A stretch of DNA of 64,000 nucleotides from Strigamia acuminata (Eukaryota > Arthropoda > Chilopoda > Geophilomorpha > Linotaeniidae), in assembly GCA_949358305.1 (NCBI GenBank), contig OX442315.1:26996427-27060426 (forward strand). Direction: 5' to 3'. The notes under the pieces were generated by a model. That model was not told the origin of the DNA and made no database searches. It saw only the letters and a program-made list of their open reading frames with translations. The position numbers and the translations under genes are program-made. Position 1 is the stretch's first letter; each line of letters opens with the position of its first letter. Shown here piece after piece: positions 43,871 through 55,239 of the stretch.

Positions 43871-44047
43871 TGTGGAATGTGTAGTAAAAAGAGACGTTTT
43901 CGAGAAAGGAAAAAGTAACAACTTTACTTGTCAAATGTTTGCGAACAAGTGCGAGTTTTACAACAAGTGCACGTTACCAATACAGATTGGTAGCCGTAGC
44001 AACAGAAACGACAATTGCGCGTAAAATCTAATTATTACAATACAACA
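43871..44047 (-). repeat. 3' LTR of copia element
   Basis: 177 bp, identical to the copy at 48410-48586. Confidence 0.95.
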
Positions 44048-44058
44048 AATCCTCCATT
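44048..44058 (-). other. Polypurine tract of copia element
   Basis: AATGGAGGATT on the minus strand, directly abutting the 3' LTR. Confidence 0.7.
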
Positions 44059-44153
44059 AGATTATACTCGCTTGTCATGACAAAAAATGAATGTAACTTA
44101 ATAACTAACATAACATTTGAAAAACGAAATACAATAAAATCTTCAATTGTCTT

Positions 44154-47100
44154 TCAATTTTTCTTCATCTTTTTCTCTGGCTCTGCATTTTCTCTCAGCC
44201 CGACTTCATTGCAACTCATCATCATCTTTTCTGCCGGGACGGCCTTCGTGAGGAAATCTGCAGGTAATACGTTCGAGGGCATGTGGACCAGGTGGATGTT
44301 ACCTAAATAAGCGTCTTGACGGACAAACATTAAATGACGATTTATGTGTTTCGTCCTGCCAAATTGATTTGCGCCAATCACCACGTCCATCGCTCCCGTA
44401 CTGTCCGTGTAAATGGGAATGCTTTTTGGAATAAGCGCTCCTTGTCCTAATCCGTGCAGCATACTCCGGACCCACTTCAACCCTTTGAGGAGTTCGCATA
44501 TTGCGAGAATCTCGCTTTCGCACGAGGACATGGCTATCAGCTGTTGTTTTTTCGTCTTCCAGTATATTGGGGTGTTCCCCAACTTGATTAAGACGCCTGA
44601 AAACGATTGTGCTGTTTTCGTGGAGCACCAGCTCGCGTCCGAGTAGCCGGTGACGCTTCCGCTTGTCGAGGGAAGAAACAACTTGAAGTCTCGCGTCCGT
44701 CTCACGTAACTCAATACGCGCTTCAGCGCACGAAAGTGGATTTCCCGCGGGTCCCTTGAATATGACGAGAGTTTGCTTACAGCAAACGAAAGGTCTGGTC
44801 TCGTGATGACCATCAGGTGCATGATGGATCCCAAAATCCGCTGGTAAGCTCGTTGATCAACGTTGCATGAATCCCCGAACACGTCAAGATCTTGACCCAC
44901 CACCATTGGTGTGCAGGCCTTTGCACGACCGTGCAGGTCGAATGTGTCCAGAATTTCGTCCACATATTTTTGCTGACCAATCCAAATGCCTTGTTCCGTG
45001 ATTTGTATCTCCATTCCGAGCAAATAATGGACTTCGCCTAATTCGACGAGATCAAAGACCTTTTTCAGTTCCACCAACAGCCATTCCATAATCTTTTCGT
45101 CCGAGAAGGCGGCTAGCATGTCGTCCACGTACACCGCGAGGATCAGAATTCCATCTCGTTCCACGTAAACATAGACGCACGCATCGTCTGCAGTTGGTTG
45201 AAGTCCTAGTCTTGTGAGCTCGTCATCCAGGCGCTTATTCCAGCAGCGCCCGGATTGGCGCAATCCATAAAGGCTTCTTTCAAGCAGGCAAACTTCTTGG
45301 TCACTCTGCGAGAATCCCTCTGGTTGATCCATGAAAATTTCGACATCTAAATCTCCGTGGAGATAAGCTGTCTTGACGTCAAACTGTTTGGTTTTTAATC
45401 GCAAGGTCGCCACCAAAAACAAAATTATGCGTAACGACTCGGTGCGGACTACTGGCGAGAATGTCTCGTTAAAGTCGATGCCAGGGCGCTGGGCATAGCC
45501 GACTGCCACAAGTCGCGCCTTGTATTTGCTAATGGACCTGTCGACATTTAATTTAATTCGGTAGATCCATTTACTGCGAATCGTGCGCATCTCCGGCCGT
45601 CGCTTGACCAGTCGCCAAACCCGGTTGACTTGAAGAGAGTCGATTTCGCTTTCCATAGCGTCGATCCATTTTTCGCGATCAGGACAGCTGATCGCCTCCC
45701 CATACGTCTCTGGTGTGTACAACTCGCGCGTGTTTTCTTCTGCGATATTCGCCATCTCGACGCGCCCTGCCACACGTTCAGAACGACGTACGCCCGACGC
45801 AACCAATTGTTGCTCGCGTTCGCGTCTTTCATCTTCGCGACGCAAAGCGACGGCTTCGGCAGTCGCACCTCTGGGTCGTCCTGCAGCTCGCTCCACTTCT
45901 GCAGCATCTGGCAACGCTTGTGGTTTTACCACCGGATCCCCGTCTTGCTCCTCCTCCTCGCGAGCAGGCGGATCCGCTCGAACATCGACCGGTTCGTCTA
46001 ACTCGCGAAGTATTTCTTCCCGGTGTCCGTCCGAACCACGAGCGTTGAGAATCTTTGCCCCGTTTGACGCTTCATCAAAAACGACTGAGCGTGCTTCCAC
46101 AACGTCTCCAAACTCAGGGACAAAAATCCTGTAAGCCTTTCGCGTGGCAGAGTAGCCAATGAAAACGCCTTGTCGCGCCTTCACGTCAAGCTTGCGTCGC
46201 TGACTGTCTGGAATGTGTAGCCACGCTACGCAGCCAAAGACACGAAGAAAAGTGACGGTGGGCTTCCGCCCCGTCCAAATCTCTTCAGGAACTAATTGAC
46301 CGTTGGGTTTAGTGGTCGTCCGATTTTTGACGAATGCAGCTGTCGCCAACGCTTCTGCCCAGAAACGTAAAGGCAGCTTCGAATGTGCCAATAACGTTCT
46401 CGCTGTCTCAACAAGCGTCCGGTTTGACCGCTCGGCGATTCCGTTGCTGGCCGGATTAAATGGGACTGTGAGCTCGTGGTCAATTCCATTCGCTTCACAA
46501 AAAATGGCAAATTCTCTGCTGGTGAACTCGCCTCCATTGTCCGTGCGTAGTCTGCAAATCGTGTTGCCTGTTTGTTTTTCCATCATCAATTTAAATGTTT
46601 GGAAAAATCCCAATGTTTGCGATTTCTCCTTCAAGAAATAGACGAATTTCTTCCTGGAGAAGTCATCCGTCAAAACAAACGCGTATCTCGAACCCGACAA
46701 CGACGGAACTTGAAATGGTCCCACCAGGTCAGCGTGTATTAATTCTAAAATTTTCTGTGATTGCTTGCCTGTTATTCGTTTGTGTGGCGCTCTCGTCAGC
46801 TTCCCCTCAATGCACGAACTGCATTTGGATAGTTTTTCATCACCGAATTTTATTCCGTGAACTGCTTCGCGCGTACGCATCTGGTCAAGCGTTTCCTCGT
46901 TTAGATGACAGAGTCGTTTGTGCCACAACTCCTTTCCAGTCGTCGTTGACGTTTCTTGTGCCATGGTGACCGTTTGTTCCTTTTTATTTTCCAAAAAGAA
47001 CATGTCACCACTCTTCTTGCCTTGTGCCACGAGTCGGCCATTGGGGTCAAGCACGTCAACAATTTGGTCGTTAAATACCACTTTGCATTTCTTGGCGGTT

Positions 47101-48257
47101 AGCTTGGGAATGGAGAGTAGATTTCCTTTCAAATCTGGAACGTATAAAACTTGCAAAAGTGTTATTTTCTTCACTGTCTCGTCCGGTAAGCAACATTCGA
47201 TTATAATGTCTCCTCTCCCTTTGGCCAACAACTCCGTGCCTTTCTTCGCCGTCGTGACCGTGGCTTCAAATTCTTCCATGTCTGCAAACCATTCGCGGCG
47301 GCACGACATGTGCGATGAAGCGCCGGAGTCCAGAATCCACTTGGATCTCGTTGAAAGATCGTCGCCCAAATCGACAACGAACGCATGATGAACGGGCGTT
47401 GTGTACGTTTCGTCCTTGAAAACAGCTACGTACGCGTGTTGCGGCGACTCCACTTGCGCGATTTTTGCCGCTTCCTTCTGCTGCTTGGGTCGTTTCTCGG
47501 GGAATCGCACCCAGCAATCCTTGGCTATGTGGCCCGCCTTGCCGCATTCAAAACACGTTCGTTTATTCCCGTCCTTCGGTTTCTTTCCACCCGAGTTTCT
47601 GCCCGCCTGCGCTTTGAGCGCGATTGAACTTGGCACGTTGGTGTTGTCGTTCATTGCAGGTCTCCACTGCTCCTCCGTGAGGAGTCCAGCTCGCAAATCC
47701 TCGATTTTTGCATCCAATTTTGAACGATAGTCGCGCCCTGTGGCGTGGTATTTCGGCAAAAGTCCCTTAGTGGCATATAAAATTACCTCTCGGTCCGGTA
47801 TGTCGCGTCCCACGGCCTTTGCCTTGGCCTGAATGGACCTTGCTCGATTTACGTATTGGTCCACTGACTCGTCTGTACGCATTTTGAGTGTGGTGAGTCT
47901 GGCGGCCGCATCAACTTGTTTTTCGACGGTCAACGCGGCGTGTTGGGTTTTCAAATGTTCCCACATTTCTTTAGCATTCGTCATGCTCATGCACGTCGTC
48001 GCTTCCTCGTCCGAAATCGTTAATGCGAGAATTCCTACCGCTTCGCTGTTGTTCTTTGCCCACGCCTTATGAATTTTGTCTTTGTCATCAAAATCTGCCG
48101 CTCCTACAACCGGTTTTTCTGGCTCCGCATCCGTTAATGCACTGGTCAGACCTTTCGCCTCCAGTAGTGCGCCAACCTTGAACCTCCAGACAAAATAATT
48201 TCGAACACTGAGCAGTTCTATTCTGTTCAGCGAGCCTGCTGAAATCGCGTCGGCCAT
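44154..48257 (-). CDS. Copia Gag-Pol polyprotein, intact (1367 residues)
   Basis: A single uninterrupted frame. In order: Gag with a CCHC zinc knuckle (CFECGKAGHIAKDC, about residue 235); an aspartic protease with DSGASSHM near 310; an integrase with an HxxH-CxxC zinc-binding region near 450-490 and a DDE core (HADLVGPF, DNGGEF); a reverse transcriptase with FDVKTAYLHGDL and the catalytic YVDDM; and RNase H near the C-terminus (DASWCS, SCESE, TDSTGA). The PR-INT-RT-RH order defines Ty1/copia rather than Gypsy or BEL. Length is normal for the family and no stops or frameshifts are seen. It replicates the element through an RNA intermediate. Confidence 0.96.
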   Translation of the reverse strand: MADAISAGSLNRIELLSVRNYFVWRFKVGALLEAKGLTSALTDAEPEKPVVGAADFDDKDKIHKAWAKNNSEAVGILALTISDEEATTCMSMTNAKEMWEHLKTQHAALTVEKQVDAAARLTTLKMRTDESVDQYVNRARSIQAKAKAVGRDIPDREVILYATKGLLPKYHATGRDYRSKLDAKIEDLRAGLLTEEQWRPAMNDNTNVPSSIALKAQAGRNSGGKKPKDGNKRTCFECGKAGHIAKDCWVRFPEKRPKQQKEAAKIAQVESPQHAYVAVFKDETYTTPVHHAFVVDLGDDLSTRSKWILDSGASSHMSCRREWFADMEEFEATVTTAKKGTELLAKGRGDIIIECCLPDETVKKITLLQVLYVPDLKGNLLSIPKLTAKKCKVVFNDQIVDVLDPNGRLVAQGKKSGDMFFLENKKEQTVTMAQETSTTTGKELWHKRLCHLNEETLDQMRTREAVHGIKFGDEKLSKCSSCIEGKLTRAPHKRITGKQSQKILELIHADLVGPFQVPSLSGSRYAFVLTDDFSRKKFVYFLKEKSQTLGFFQTFKLMMEKQTGNTICRLRTDNGGEFTSREFAIFCEANGIDHELTVPFNPASNGIAERSNRTLVETARTLLAHSKLPLRFWAEALATAAFVKNRTTTKPNGQLVPEEIWTGRKPTVTFLRVFGCVAWLHIPDSQRRKLDVKARQGVFIGYSATRKAYRIFVPEFGDVVEARSVVFDEASNGAKILNARGSDGHREEILRELDEPVDVRADPPAREEEEQDGDPVVKPQALPDAAEVERAAGRPRGATAEAVALRREDERREREQQLVASGVRRSERVAGRVEMANIAEENTRELYTPETYGEAISCPDREKWIDAMESEIDSLQVNRVWRLVKRRPEMRTIRSKWIYRIKLNVDRSISKYKARLVAVGYAQRPGIDFNETFSPVVRTESLRIILFLVATLRLKTKQFDVKTAYLHGDLDVEIFMDQPEGFSQSDQEVCLLERSLYGLRQSGRCWNKRLDDELTRLGLQPTADDACVYVYVERDGILILAVYVDDMLAAFSDEKIMEWLLVELKKVFDLVELGEVHYLLGMEIQITEQGIWIGQQKYVDEILDTFDLHGRAKACTPMVVGQDLDVFGDSCNVDQRAYQRILGSIMHLMVITRPDLSFAVSKLSSYSRDPREIHFRALKRVLSYVRRTRDFKLFLPSTSGSVTGYSDASWCSTKTAQSFSGVLIKLGNTPIYWKTKKQQLIAMSSCESEILAICELLKGLKWVRSMLHGLGQGALIPKSIPIYTDSTGAMDVVIGANQFGRTKHINRHLMFVRQDAYLGNIHLVHMPSNVLPADFLTKAVPAEKMMMSCNEVGLRENAEPEKKMKKN

Positions 48258-48395
48258 TTTCGAACGTTTCGCGCACGTTTCGATCGTTCTTCGTTCTTTG
48301 TTCTTTGTTCTTCTCTTCCTTCTTTATAGCTTCGATTTCTTCAAAGTTATATCACAAACGTCTTCCTTTTTGACCGTGAATCGTGTCCAAACCCG

Positions 48396-48407
48396 ACTCT
48401 GCTACCA
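48396..48407 (-). other. Primer-binding site of copia element
   Basis: TGGTAGCAGAGT on the minus strand, two bases after the 5' LTR. It is complementary to the ...CTCTGCTACCA 3' end of initiator tRNA-Met. Confidence 0.8.
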
Positions 48408-48409
48408 AA

Positions 48410-48586
48410 TGTGGAATGTGTAGTAAAAAGAGACGTTTTCGAGAAAGGAAAAAGTAACAACTTTACTTGTCAAATGTTTGCGAACAAGTGCGAGTTTTAC
48501 AACAAGTGCACGTTACCAATACAGATTGGTAGCCGTAGCAACAGAAACGACAATTGCGCGTAAAATCTAATTATTACAATACAACA
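48410..48586 (-). repeat. 5' LTR of copia element
   Basis: 177 bp, identical to the 3' LTR. Confidence 0.95.
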
Positions 48587-48591
48587 AATCC
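48587..48591. other. Right target-site duplication of copia element
   Basis: AATCC, matching 43866-43870. Confidence 0.9.
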
Positions 48592-49069
48592 TGTGAAAAA
48601 ATAAATAAGTATTTCCTGTTAGATTTTTACATTTATTCAGATGCAAATTTTTATTAACTTTCGACAAAAACTAATTTCAAACCTGCTTGAATTAAACACT
48701 CCAAAATGAAAGTTTGGAAGAAAGTTGGCCATTTAAAAAAAAGTCTTGGTAGATTTTTTCCAAATGCCGGTTTAAAATTAAACAAACTGAATTATAATTA
48801 TTAACTGTGCGATAAATTAAACCCTGCAGCATTTAGTTCAATAAATTTTGATAACAATTTTATACACGAAGAAAGATGACAAGTTTATTACAAAATTCAT
48901 AAAAATATTTACAAAAGAAGAAAGGTCATTCTTAACATAATGAAATACATTTGTGATGAACAAAATGCCAAATGATGATTGATTTGATGATAAAACCTAG
49001 AAAAAGACATCAAACTTTAAACCAACAAATATTAAGAATAAAAACAATTAAAACTTACCCATAAATGGT

Positions 49070-49372
49070 TTAACGTCTTCTGTATCCACCATAGTCATCG
49101 TGGACAGGGGGAAAGCTCACGAAAAATGATGGAATAGGAAGAGTCGGGAATTTAATTGGGGGGATTTTGAATAGGGAACCGCTGTTAGAACCCATGGTGT
49201 AACCTCCAGTCGGGTATTCACCGCCTCCTCGGTTAGGAAAAGCGGTTACGACGGACAAGATTGCTAGGAAACACACGACCAATAACTAAAGAAATATAGA
49301 AGTAATAAATAATACAATCGTTAGCAGTTGCATGAACAAGCTTTGACGTCTTACCATTTGAGTTTGCTTCAT
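49070..49372 (-). CDS. Gene 24: small Pro/Phe/Ile-rich secreted protein, 3' UTR intron
   Basis: Exon 1 is 49355-49372 (MKQTQM) and exon 2 is 49070-49285; 77 residues. Signal peptide core LLVVCFLAILSVVTA. The mature chain of about 57 residues has a short GGGEYPTGGYTMG start, then a hydrophobic centre KIPPIKFPTLPIPSFF with alternating Pro and hydrophobic residues, and a basic end GGYRRR. After the stop, a consensus donor (GG|GTAAGT, exon end 49059) and acceptor (48997-48998, TTTTTCTAG) mark an intron in the 3' UTR, in the place where other members have a phase-2 coding intron. Block 1 is absent. Confidence 0.75.
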
Positions 49373-49449
49373 TTTTCTGCGGTAATTGAGGTGAGTGAGC
49401 TTTGTGTTGAATCGTAAATTGAAAGATGCAGAGGCAGGTCACTCGCTCA

Positions 49450-49457
49450 CTTTTATA
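49450..49457 (-). promoter_or_regulatory. TATA box of gene 24
   Basis: GTATAAAAG on the minus strand, 78 bases upstream of the start codon. GGTCATTACCACGGTCACAA lies about 60 bases further out. Confidence 0.7.
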
Positions 49458-49529
49458 CTAAGGCGACCTAGAAAAAATGGGGAGTGCACGTTGGTCGTAA
49501 CTTGGTCATTACCACGGTCACAAGGTTTA

Positions 49530-52260
49530 ATCTTTTGAACTTTTTGAGGAAACCAACCGTTGAGTTTTTGTCGCAGCTTAAGTTGTAAGTTGCATGGTTG
49601 TGGCAGTTAAAAATGCATTACTTTCACACTCGTTCGTTTGCTTATTTGTTTTAGAGGGCGGTTGCTCTATTGTGTTTTGGTTATTGTGATGCGTGCATTA
49701 AATTGTTGTGCATTTTGCTTTCATTGTTTGATTATTCACGTAGGGATTTTTTCGGGGGGAATGTAGGTTTTGAATTTAATTATCATGCATTGAAGGAAAA
49801 ATTGTGGATTTTTTTTTTTGTTTTAGAATATGTATTTATGGTTATTGCAAATCAATATAATTAAGTGTTTTAAGAGTTAAAAAATGGTATTTTTTAAATA
49901 AATTAATTTAGTGTTAGAAAATAAAAAAGATGGATTTATAAGGAATTGAATTAAATGCGAAGTAAGGCATTAATAATTCAAAATTTTTATTAAAACTTGA
50001 TATTTAATGCTTGTTTGATGATAAACGTAGTTTATGGAACGACTGGTGGATATTACACTTTGCAGACAAACAAAACTGGATGACAAATTTAGGTAGCTGC
50101 ATTAAAAAATAAAAATAAATATTTTATTTTATTTTAAGTTTTAACATGGGTTTAAACAGGAAATGATGTCATTTTTGGTTTAAAATTGAAGTAAAACAAA
50201 AAATATTTTAGTTTTTGAATGCAGCTACTGTTTTTTTTTTTTGCTCAGTTTATGCTAAAATTCTAAATTATTATCAAGAATTTTGAATTGTTGACTCATC
50301 GTGGCATACTAATTTTACTTTATTCGCAAATAAAGATGTAAAAATTGATTTCCGATTTTTACGATACTATAAACTCAATTTTAGAAAGATTTGATAATAA
50401 ATAATTTAAACTTTTTGATATTACTTTGGAAATGTGAAAAATATTTTATTTTTTACAATCCTGAAATGGAATGAACTATTCATTTCCTAGTAAATTGTGA
50501 TATAAAAGTTTAATATTTTCTATTCGCAAACTACAATATGTATACAATTGCAATTATTTCATATTTTTTAAACCAATTTCAGCAAGTTATTTATACATTT
50601 TGTAATGTTGAAGAATAATTTTGTAAAATCTAATTTCAGCCATTGTACTTCAGAGCAAACAATTTTATTATACTTTTATTATATATTATTCGTTTTAATT
50701 ATAAGTAATAATGCATAATAATGTTATATAATTAGCTCTGTGGGGCAATGGCGTTGTCAGTGATGCATGATCTTTGTGCCCTAGTGACCTTCATCTTGTG
50801 TCCTTATTATTTGGAAGGTTCCCTGCCTTCAATGCACGATTTTGAGGTCAACAGGTTAATGATCTAAGCAGCTTTTCTTTCTGACCACCAGGATAGCAGT
50901 TTGATTGTGATTGGTTTAATTTTTCTTATGAATTTTCCACAATCCTGGTGATAAAACGTGTAAGCTGAAAATTACCTACAAAGTTTTTTTGTTATAAAAC
51001 TTTAGTAGTAACGAGTAATGAATGACAGATTGATTGACTGTACAGAATTGGTTTCTCGCTAATCGATTTGTGGCAATACAGTATGACAAAAATTATCCCA
51101 CATCCGGTTGCAAAAGTCAAGATGTAGTAAATTTGATGAAAAATGTTTTTCGACATACTGTGGGATGCACTCAACAAAAAACATGCATCAAGTTTAAAAA
51201 GGGGTTATGAATTAACTAAGAATCCTTACCGGATGTACAATCCGGCTAAGAAGACATTTACTATAATTGTACGTACTGTATACAGATTTGTTAATTTTCT
51301 TGATGGAGTTAGAAAAAGATTTACGACGAAATTTTCTGAATTTGTAGCTTATTTCCTGGATTTATAAATGACAAGAATGTACAAGAATTTGCTTGAATGT
51401 GTGTCTGCTTCCTCCTCGAATTCCTGGACCAAGATCGTGACCAAGATGGAGGAAAAATCGAATGAGCCGCTGTCTGTGGACAAAACTTGAAACTAACGCT
51501 TGCTAGAAATAAAAGACAATAGCAGCGTTATTTGTCAGAATTCTCATTTTAAGCCGAATTGAACTAGGAACCACAGTTGTGTCTGGTAACTTTTGAATGT
51601 GTTAAATTATATATAAAAAAAAATATTAAAAAAAAAATTAGAAAATAAAATGGAAAATAAATAAAACTGCAGTATTTTTGTGTTTGAGACGAAATTTTGA
51701 TTTTGATAAACTGGATTATTCAAACGATACGAATATAATGTTCGTAACTAATCGCCACAGTCGCATCAAGATAAAGGTCGACATTTCTAACGGTCTGTTG
51801 GGTGCCTGGCGCCATCACGCGACAATCAACTGAAATCTACTGAAAGAGGAAACAAGTTTTTCAATTCCAGCGGTTTTTTTTTGTAACTTTTTTTTATATA
51901 ACATTGAAAACAACTATCGGTATTTTTTTCTGCTTGTTATGTGTGTATTTTTTTGTAATGAATATAATGTTACGAGAATGACGTTTCAAAATGTAACAAA
52001 CACAGATATTAACATAAAAACTTTTATTATTTTGATCGTACAATATACAAAAATAACAATTTTGTGAGCGGTTAAAAATAATATCAATAGGATAAAAATT
52101 CTCTTAATTCTAAGCACAAAAACACTGATAATAGAAAATTATTTACAACAGATGAAGATTGGTCCTACTAAGTAAAATTTAAATACTATTCAGTGACTGA
52201 AAATCGCTTCTACAATTGAATTGGATGAGAGAATGGCGAAACAATCATAGTGCTAGTTGA
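49530..52260. other. Intergenic, no gene seen
   Basis: About 2.7 kb, very AT-rich. Frames at 50992-51177 and 51143-51367 overlap each other and show no signal peptide or splice pattern. Confidence 0.5.
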
Positions 52261-52352
52261 GTCAATCTAAACAGGAAGAGAGAAATTATTATTATACGAA
52301 ACAAATTCAAAAAACTTGAAATTATCAAAAAACTTACTCTCAGCATATTTTC

Positions 52353-53505
52353 CTAATATTCGCTACGACCACCATGCATTACGTATCCGCCATGTCCGTA
52401 TCCATGTTCTTCGTAACCTCCCCCGTATCCTTTGCCGTAACCCTCACCGTATCCACCTTTTTTGCCATAACTCTCATCATATCCCCCTTTCTTTCCATAA
52501 CCCTCATCATATCCACCTTTTTTGCCATAACCCTCATCATATCCACCTTTCTTCCCATAACCCTCATCATATCCACCTTTTTTGCCATAACCTTCATCAT
52601 ATCCACCTTTCTTCCCATAACCCTCATCATATCCACCTTTTTTGCCGTAATCTTCTTCATATCCACCTTTTTTGCCGTAATCTTCTTCATATCCTTTGCC
52701 ATAACCCTCGTCATATCCACCTCCCTTGCCATAATCTTCTTCATATCCTTTGCCGTATCCACCTTCGTATCCTTTACCGTATCCTCCATCATGATATCCA
52801 CCTCCCTTGCCGTAACCTCCGTCGTATCCTTTGCCATAACTCATGTCATATCCACCACCTTTGCCATAACCCTCGTCATATCCACCTCCTTTTCCGTATC
52901 CTCCTTCATAACCTTTTCCATATCCACCACCACCACCACCACCTCCTTTTCCATATCCACCACCACCGCCTCCTTTTCCATATCCACCTCCATATCCACC
53001 GCCGCCTTTGCCTTTGCCATATCCACCCATGTACGCAGATGCTCCGTAACTCTTTCCTTCTCCCCCGCCTTCGTAACCACCTTTGTAACCCCCATGTTCA
53101 CCTCCATACCCACCACCATAACCGCCATAATGTTTCGGTTTATCTTGAAGTAGGAGACCAATGGTGTGTGTAGTTTTCTTCACTTTTTTGTGTTTGATTG
53201 GAACCGGCACTTGGATGGGAACTGGTATAATGAGGGGCTGATGATCGTCGTCGTGGTACTTTTTCGAGTGATGCATTGGCACTTGAATGTAACTTATTCC
53301 GCCTCCTTTGTTTCTGTTTGCCGTCGCATCTTGTCCCAAGACGGCCAGGAGGACTAGACTTGCCTGTAAAAGATATGGTAACATTTGTAGAGATGCTATA
53401 AGGAAAAGTACGACAATCACTGCCGTGCTTTTCTGCATAGCAGCGCAGCATCCGGCGATAGCAGCGGTCTGGGGGAAAACTGTTTCTTACCAGATATATG
53501 AACAT
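52353..53505 (-). CDS. Gene 25: Gly/Lys/Tyr decapeptide-repeat secreted protein
   Basis: Exon 1 is 53491-53505 (MFIYL) and exon 2 is 52353-53363; 341 residues. A longer frame starting at 53438 reads through the intron and is not the gene start; the acceptor CTTTTACAG at 53364-53366 is good. Signal peptide core ASLVLLAVLGQDATA. The mature start NRNKGGGISYIQVPMHH resembles gene 5. Next is the strand LIIPVPIQVPVPI, a Gly/Tyr section, then about nine YGKKGGYDEG decapeptides and degenerate relatives. It ends MHGGRSEY. A 3' UTR intron (donor after 52338, acceptor at 52267-52268, CTTCCTGTTTAG) follows the stop. Regular Lys, Tyr and acidic spacing suits a cross-linked fibrous protein (inference). Confidence 0.85.
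52440..52720. repeat. 30/60-base higher-order coding repeat in gene 25
   Basis: 30-base units alternate between two variants (TTTTTTGCCATAA and TTTCTTCCCATAA on the plus strand), making a 60-base higher-order period repeated about three to four times. Confidence 0.8.
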
Positions 53506-53572
53506 TTTGTGTATATCTCAGCTGTAGACTGTGGTCAAGTTTGAATGAATAGGTTTGGGATTGAAGGGTGAA

Positions 53573-53580
53573 CTTTTATA
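53573..53580 (-). promoter_or_regulatory. TATA box of gene 25
   Basis: ATATAAAAG on the minus strand, 68 bases upstream of the start codon at 53505. This supports exon 1 at 53491-53505 rather than the internal ATG. Confidence 0.7.
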
Positions 53581-53659
53581 TTAGTCAAGTGGCCGTTTAT
53601 CGGGCCCAAGAGGGCGCTGCTCAGCTTAGCATGACAGTGACCTATTTCGGGCGTCGGGT

Positions 53660-55140
53660 CAAGGCATCATCCAGTTGTACAGATTTTGCCCACGGCTCGT
53701 CGTTAATGCTTTTTGGTGTAATAGTTAAAGGATCGTTTTTTTTTCGTGGTTTATTATATGTAAACTTGATTTTGAGATCTAATTTTTAGGAATTTAGATT
53801 GTAATGATGGACAGGTGTGTTTGGTGAGGATTTTTTTTTCTTTTTGGTTTGTTAAGGATTAATTAATTTTGAAAAAATTATAAAGATGATTTTTTTTTTA
53901 ATTAATTCAGAGTATTTTATCCTTATTTTCACCTAATTATAGGTAAACGACTCGCCTTCAGTGAAAACTAAGGCAAAAATGAAATTTCTATAAATAGTAA
54001 TTACCGTTTAGCTCGTGAGATTATTCCGTGAATATGTATTAGTGGCTTTTTTTTTAGGTTAAAGAAAGCTTTTAAGTTGTTTTATTTTGCATTTTGTTAT
54101 TTGATTGCGTTAAATTTGTTTAAAGGAATATTCTTTGTAAAAGGAGAAGGTCTATTTCACACTTTCTGCACAATTTGAATGTTGCTATTTAATTATTTGT
54201 TGCATTTTTTGTGCATTTTTGGTGCATTTTTTTCGGTGTAATACAAGTAGACGGAAATTTAAAAAAAGCATACTGAAAAAGCAAATGTTCCATTTAATTT
54301 AAACCAAGGTTGAGTGTCCACGATTGGTTTATTATTATTTTTTGTTGTGTTGGCTTATAAACAACCACACCCAACGACGAATGTCAAAGATCTTTGCACG
54401 GAGTGTTTTACAGTTCGGGGTCGTTTACTTCGGAGGTGAAGGTGAGTGAATTGGAAATGACTAATTTCTAAGAAACGAATTAATAATCTGAAACAATCAA
54501 CACGAATCTAATAAAACAAACCTTGGTCTCTTTTTGGAAAAGATTTTTTTACTTCTTGTAAAAATGTGTTAATTTAGTAGTTTGAACTCTTTTTTTTTAT
54601 ATATATATATATATATAAGCTTAGAAAAAATATTTTTTTTAAAATATTTTTTTTCATTGATAAAATAAATTATTTTGATCTAATTTCTGTTTTTTGATTA
54701 ACAGTTAAAATTTTAATTTTTTTCTTCGTTTTACTAATTAAGAAAACGAGTTCCTGTTGACAGCTAATTTTTTATCTTTAAAAGTAAAATCAAGTCAAAA
54801 TTATTTAAAAATAAACTTAGTTTTATTTTAACTAAAACAAGTTACTATACAAATTAGTACATTCGTTTTGTACAAATCCCAAAAACAAACAAAAATTATT
54901 TAAAAAAATACTTTACATTTTGTTTTTGAAAATAAAGAAGAAAAAATATATTTTACAAAAAAATCATTAATATATAGCAAATCATCAAAAAAATAAAGTA
55001 ATCAGCACAAATATACAAAGTGCCATGTATAAAAATTAGTTTTTCTTTACAACTAAACAATGATAAAAGTGTGGAACTGACAGCTTGTGGCGAATAAAAC
55101 TTGTATTGTGCATCTGGAACTAAATGAAGAAAGTTGATTC
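53660..55140. other. Intergenic, no gene seen
   Basis: AT-rich with an (AT)n run at about 54598-54617. No gene supported. Confidence 0.5.
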
Positions 55141-55239
55141 AATCGAATGAACAAACTGAAAAATAAATAAATTATCAATGTAAAAAATATTGTTAAGTAA
55201 TTACTATACCTCTTACCATTCTAAAAATCTTGTGTTTGG

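Larger units (their letters stand above)
43871..48586 (-). mobile_element. Complete Ty1/copia LTR retrotransposon (4716 bp)
   Basis: Two 177-bp LTRs at 43871-44047 and 48410-48586 are identical base for base by direct comparison. Each begins TG and ends CA, and they are flanked by the 5-bp duplication AATCC. On the minus strand the order is 5' LTR, primer-binding site, one polyprotein frame, polypurine tract, 3' LTR. Everything expected of an autonomous copy is present. Identical LTRs mean a recent insertion; activity is inferred. It sits between genes 23 and 24 and interrupts no gene. Confidence 0.96.

Noticed and set aside
44077-48276. Many short plus-strand frames of 60-156 codons
   Set aside because: Antisense shadows within the copia polyprotein, which explains the whole region.
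52316-53173. Plus-strand His/Ile-rich 285-codon frame
   Set aside because: Antisense of the gene 25 decapeptide repeats; its repeats only mirror the gene 25 repeats.
53364-53438. ATG at 53438 as the start of gene 25
   Set aside because: The frame from this ATG runs through a good acceptor. The exon 1 at 53491-53505 with a TATA box fits the rest of the array better.
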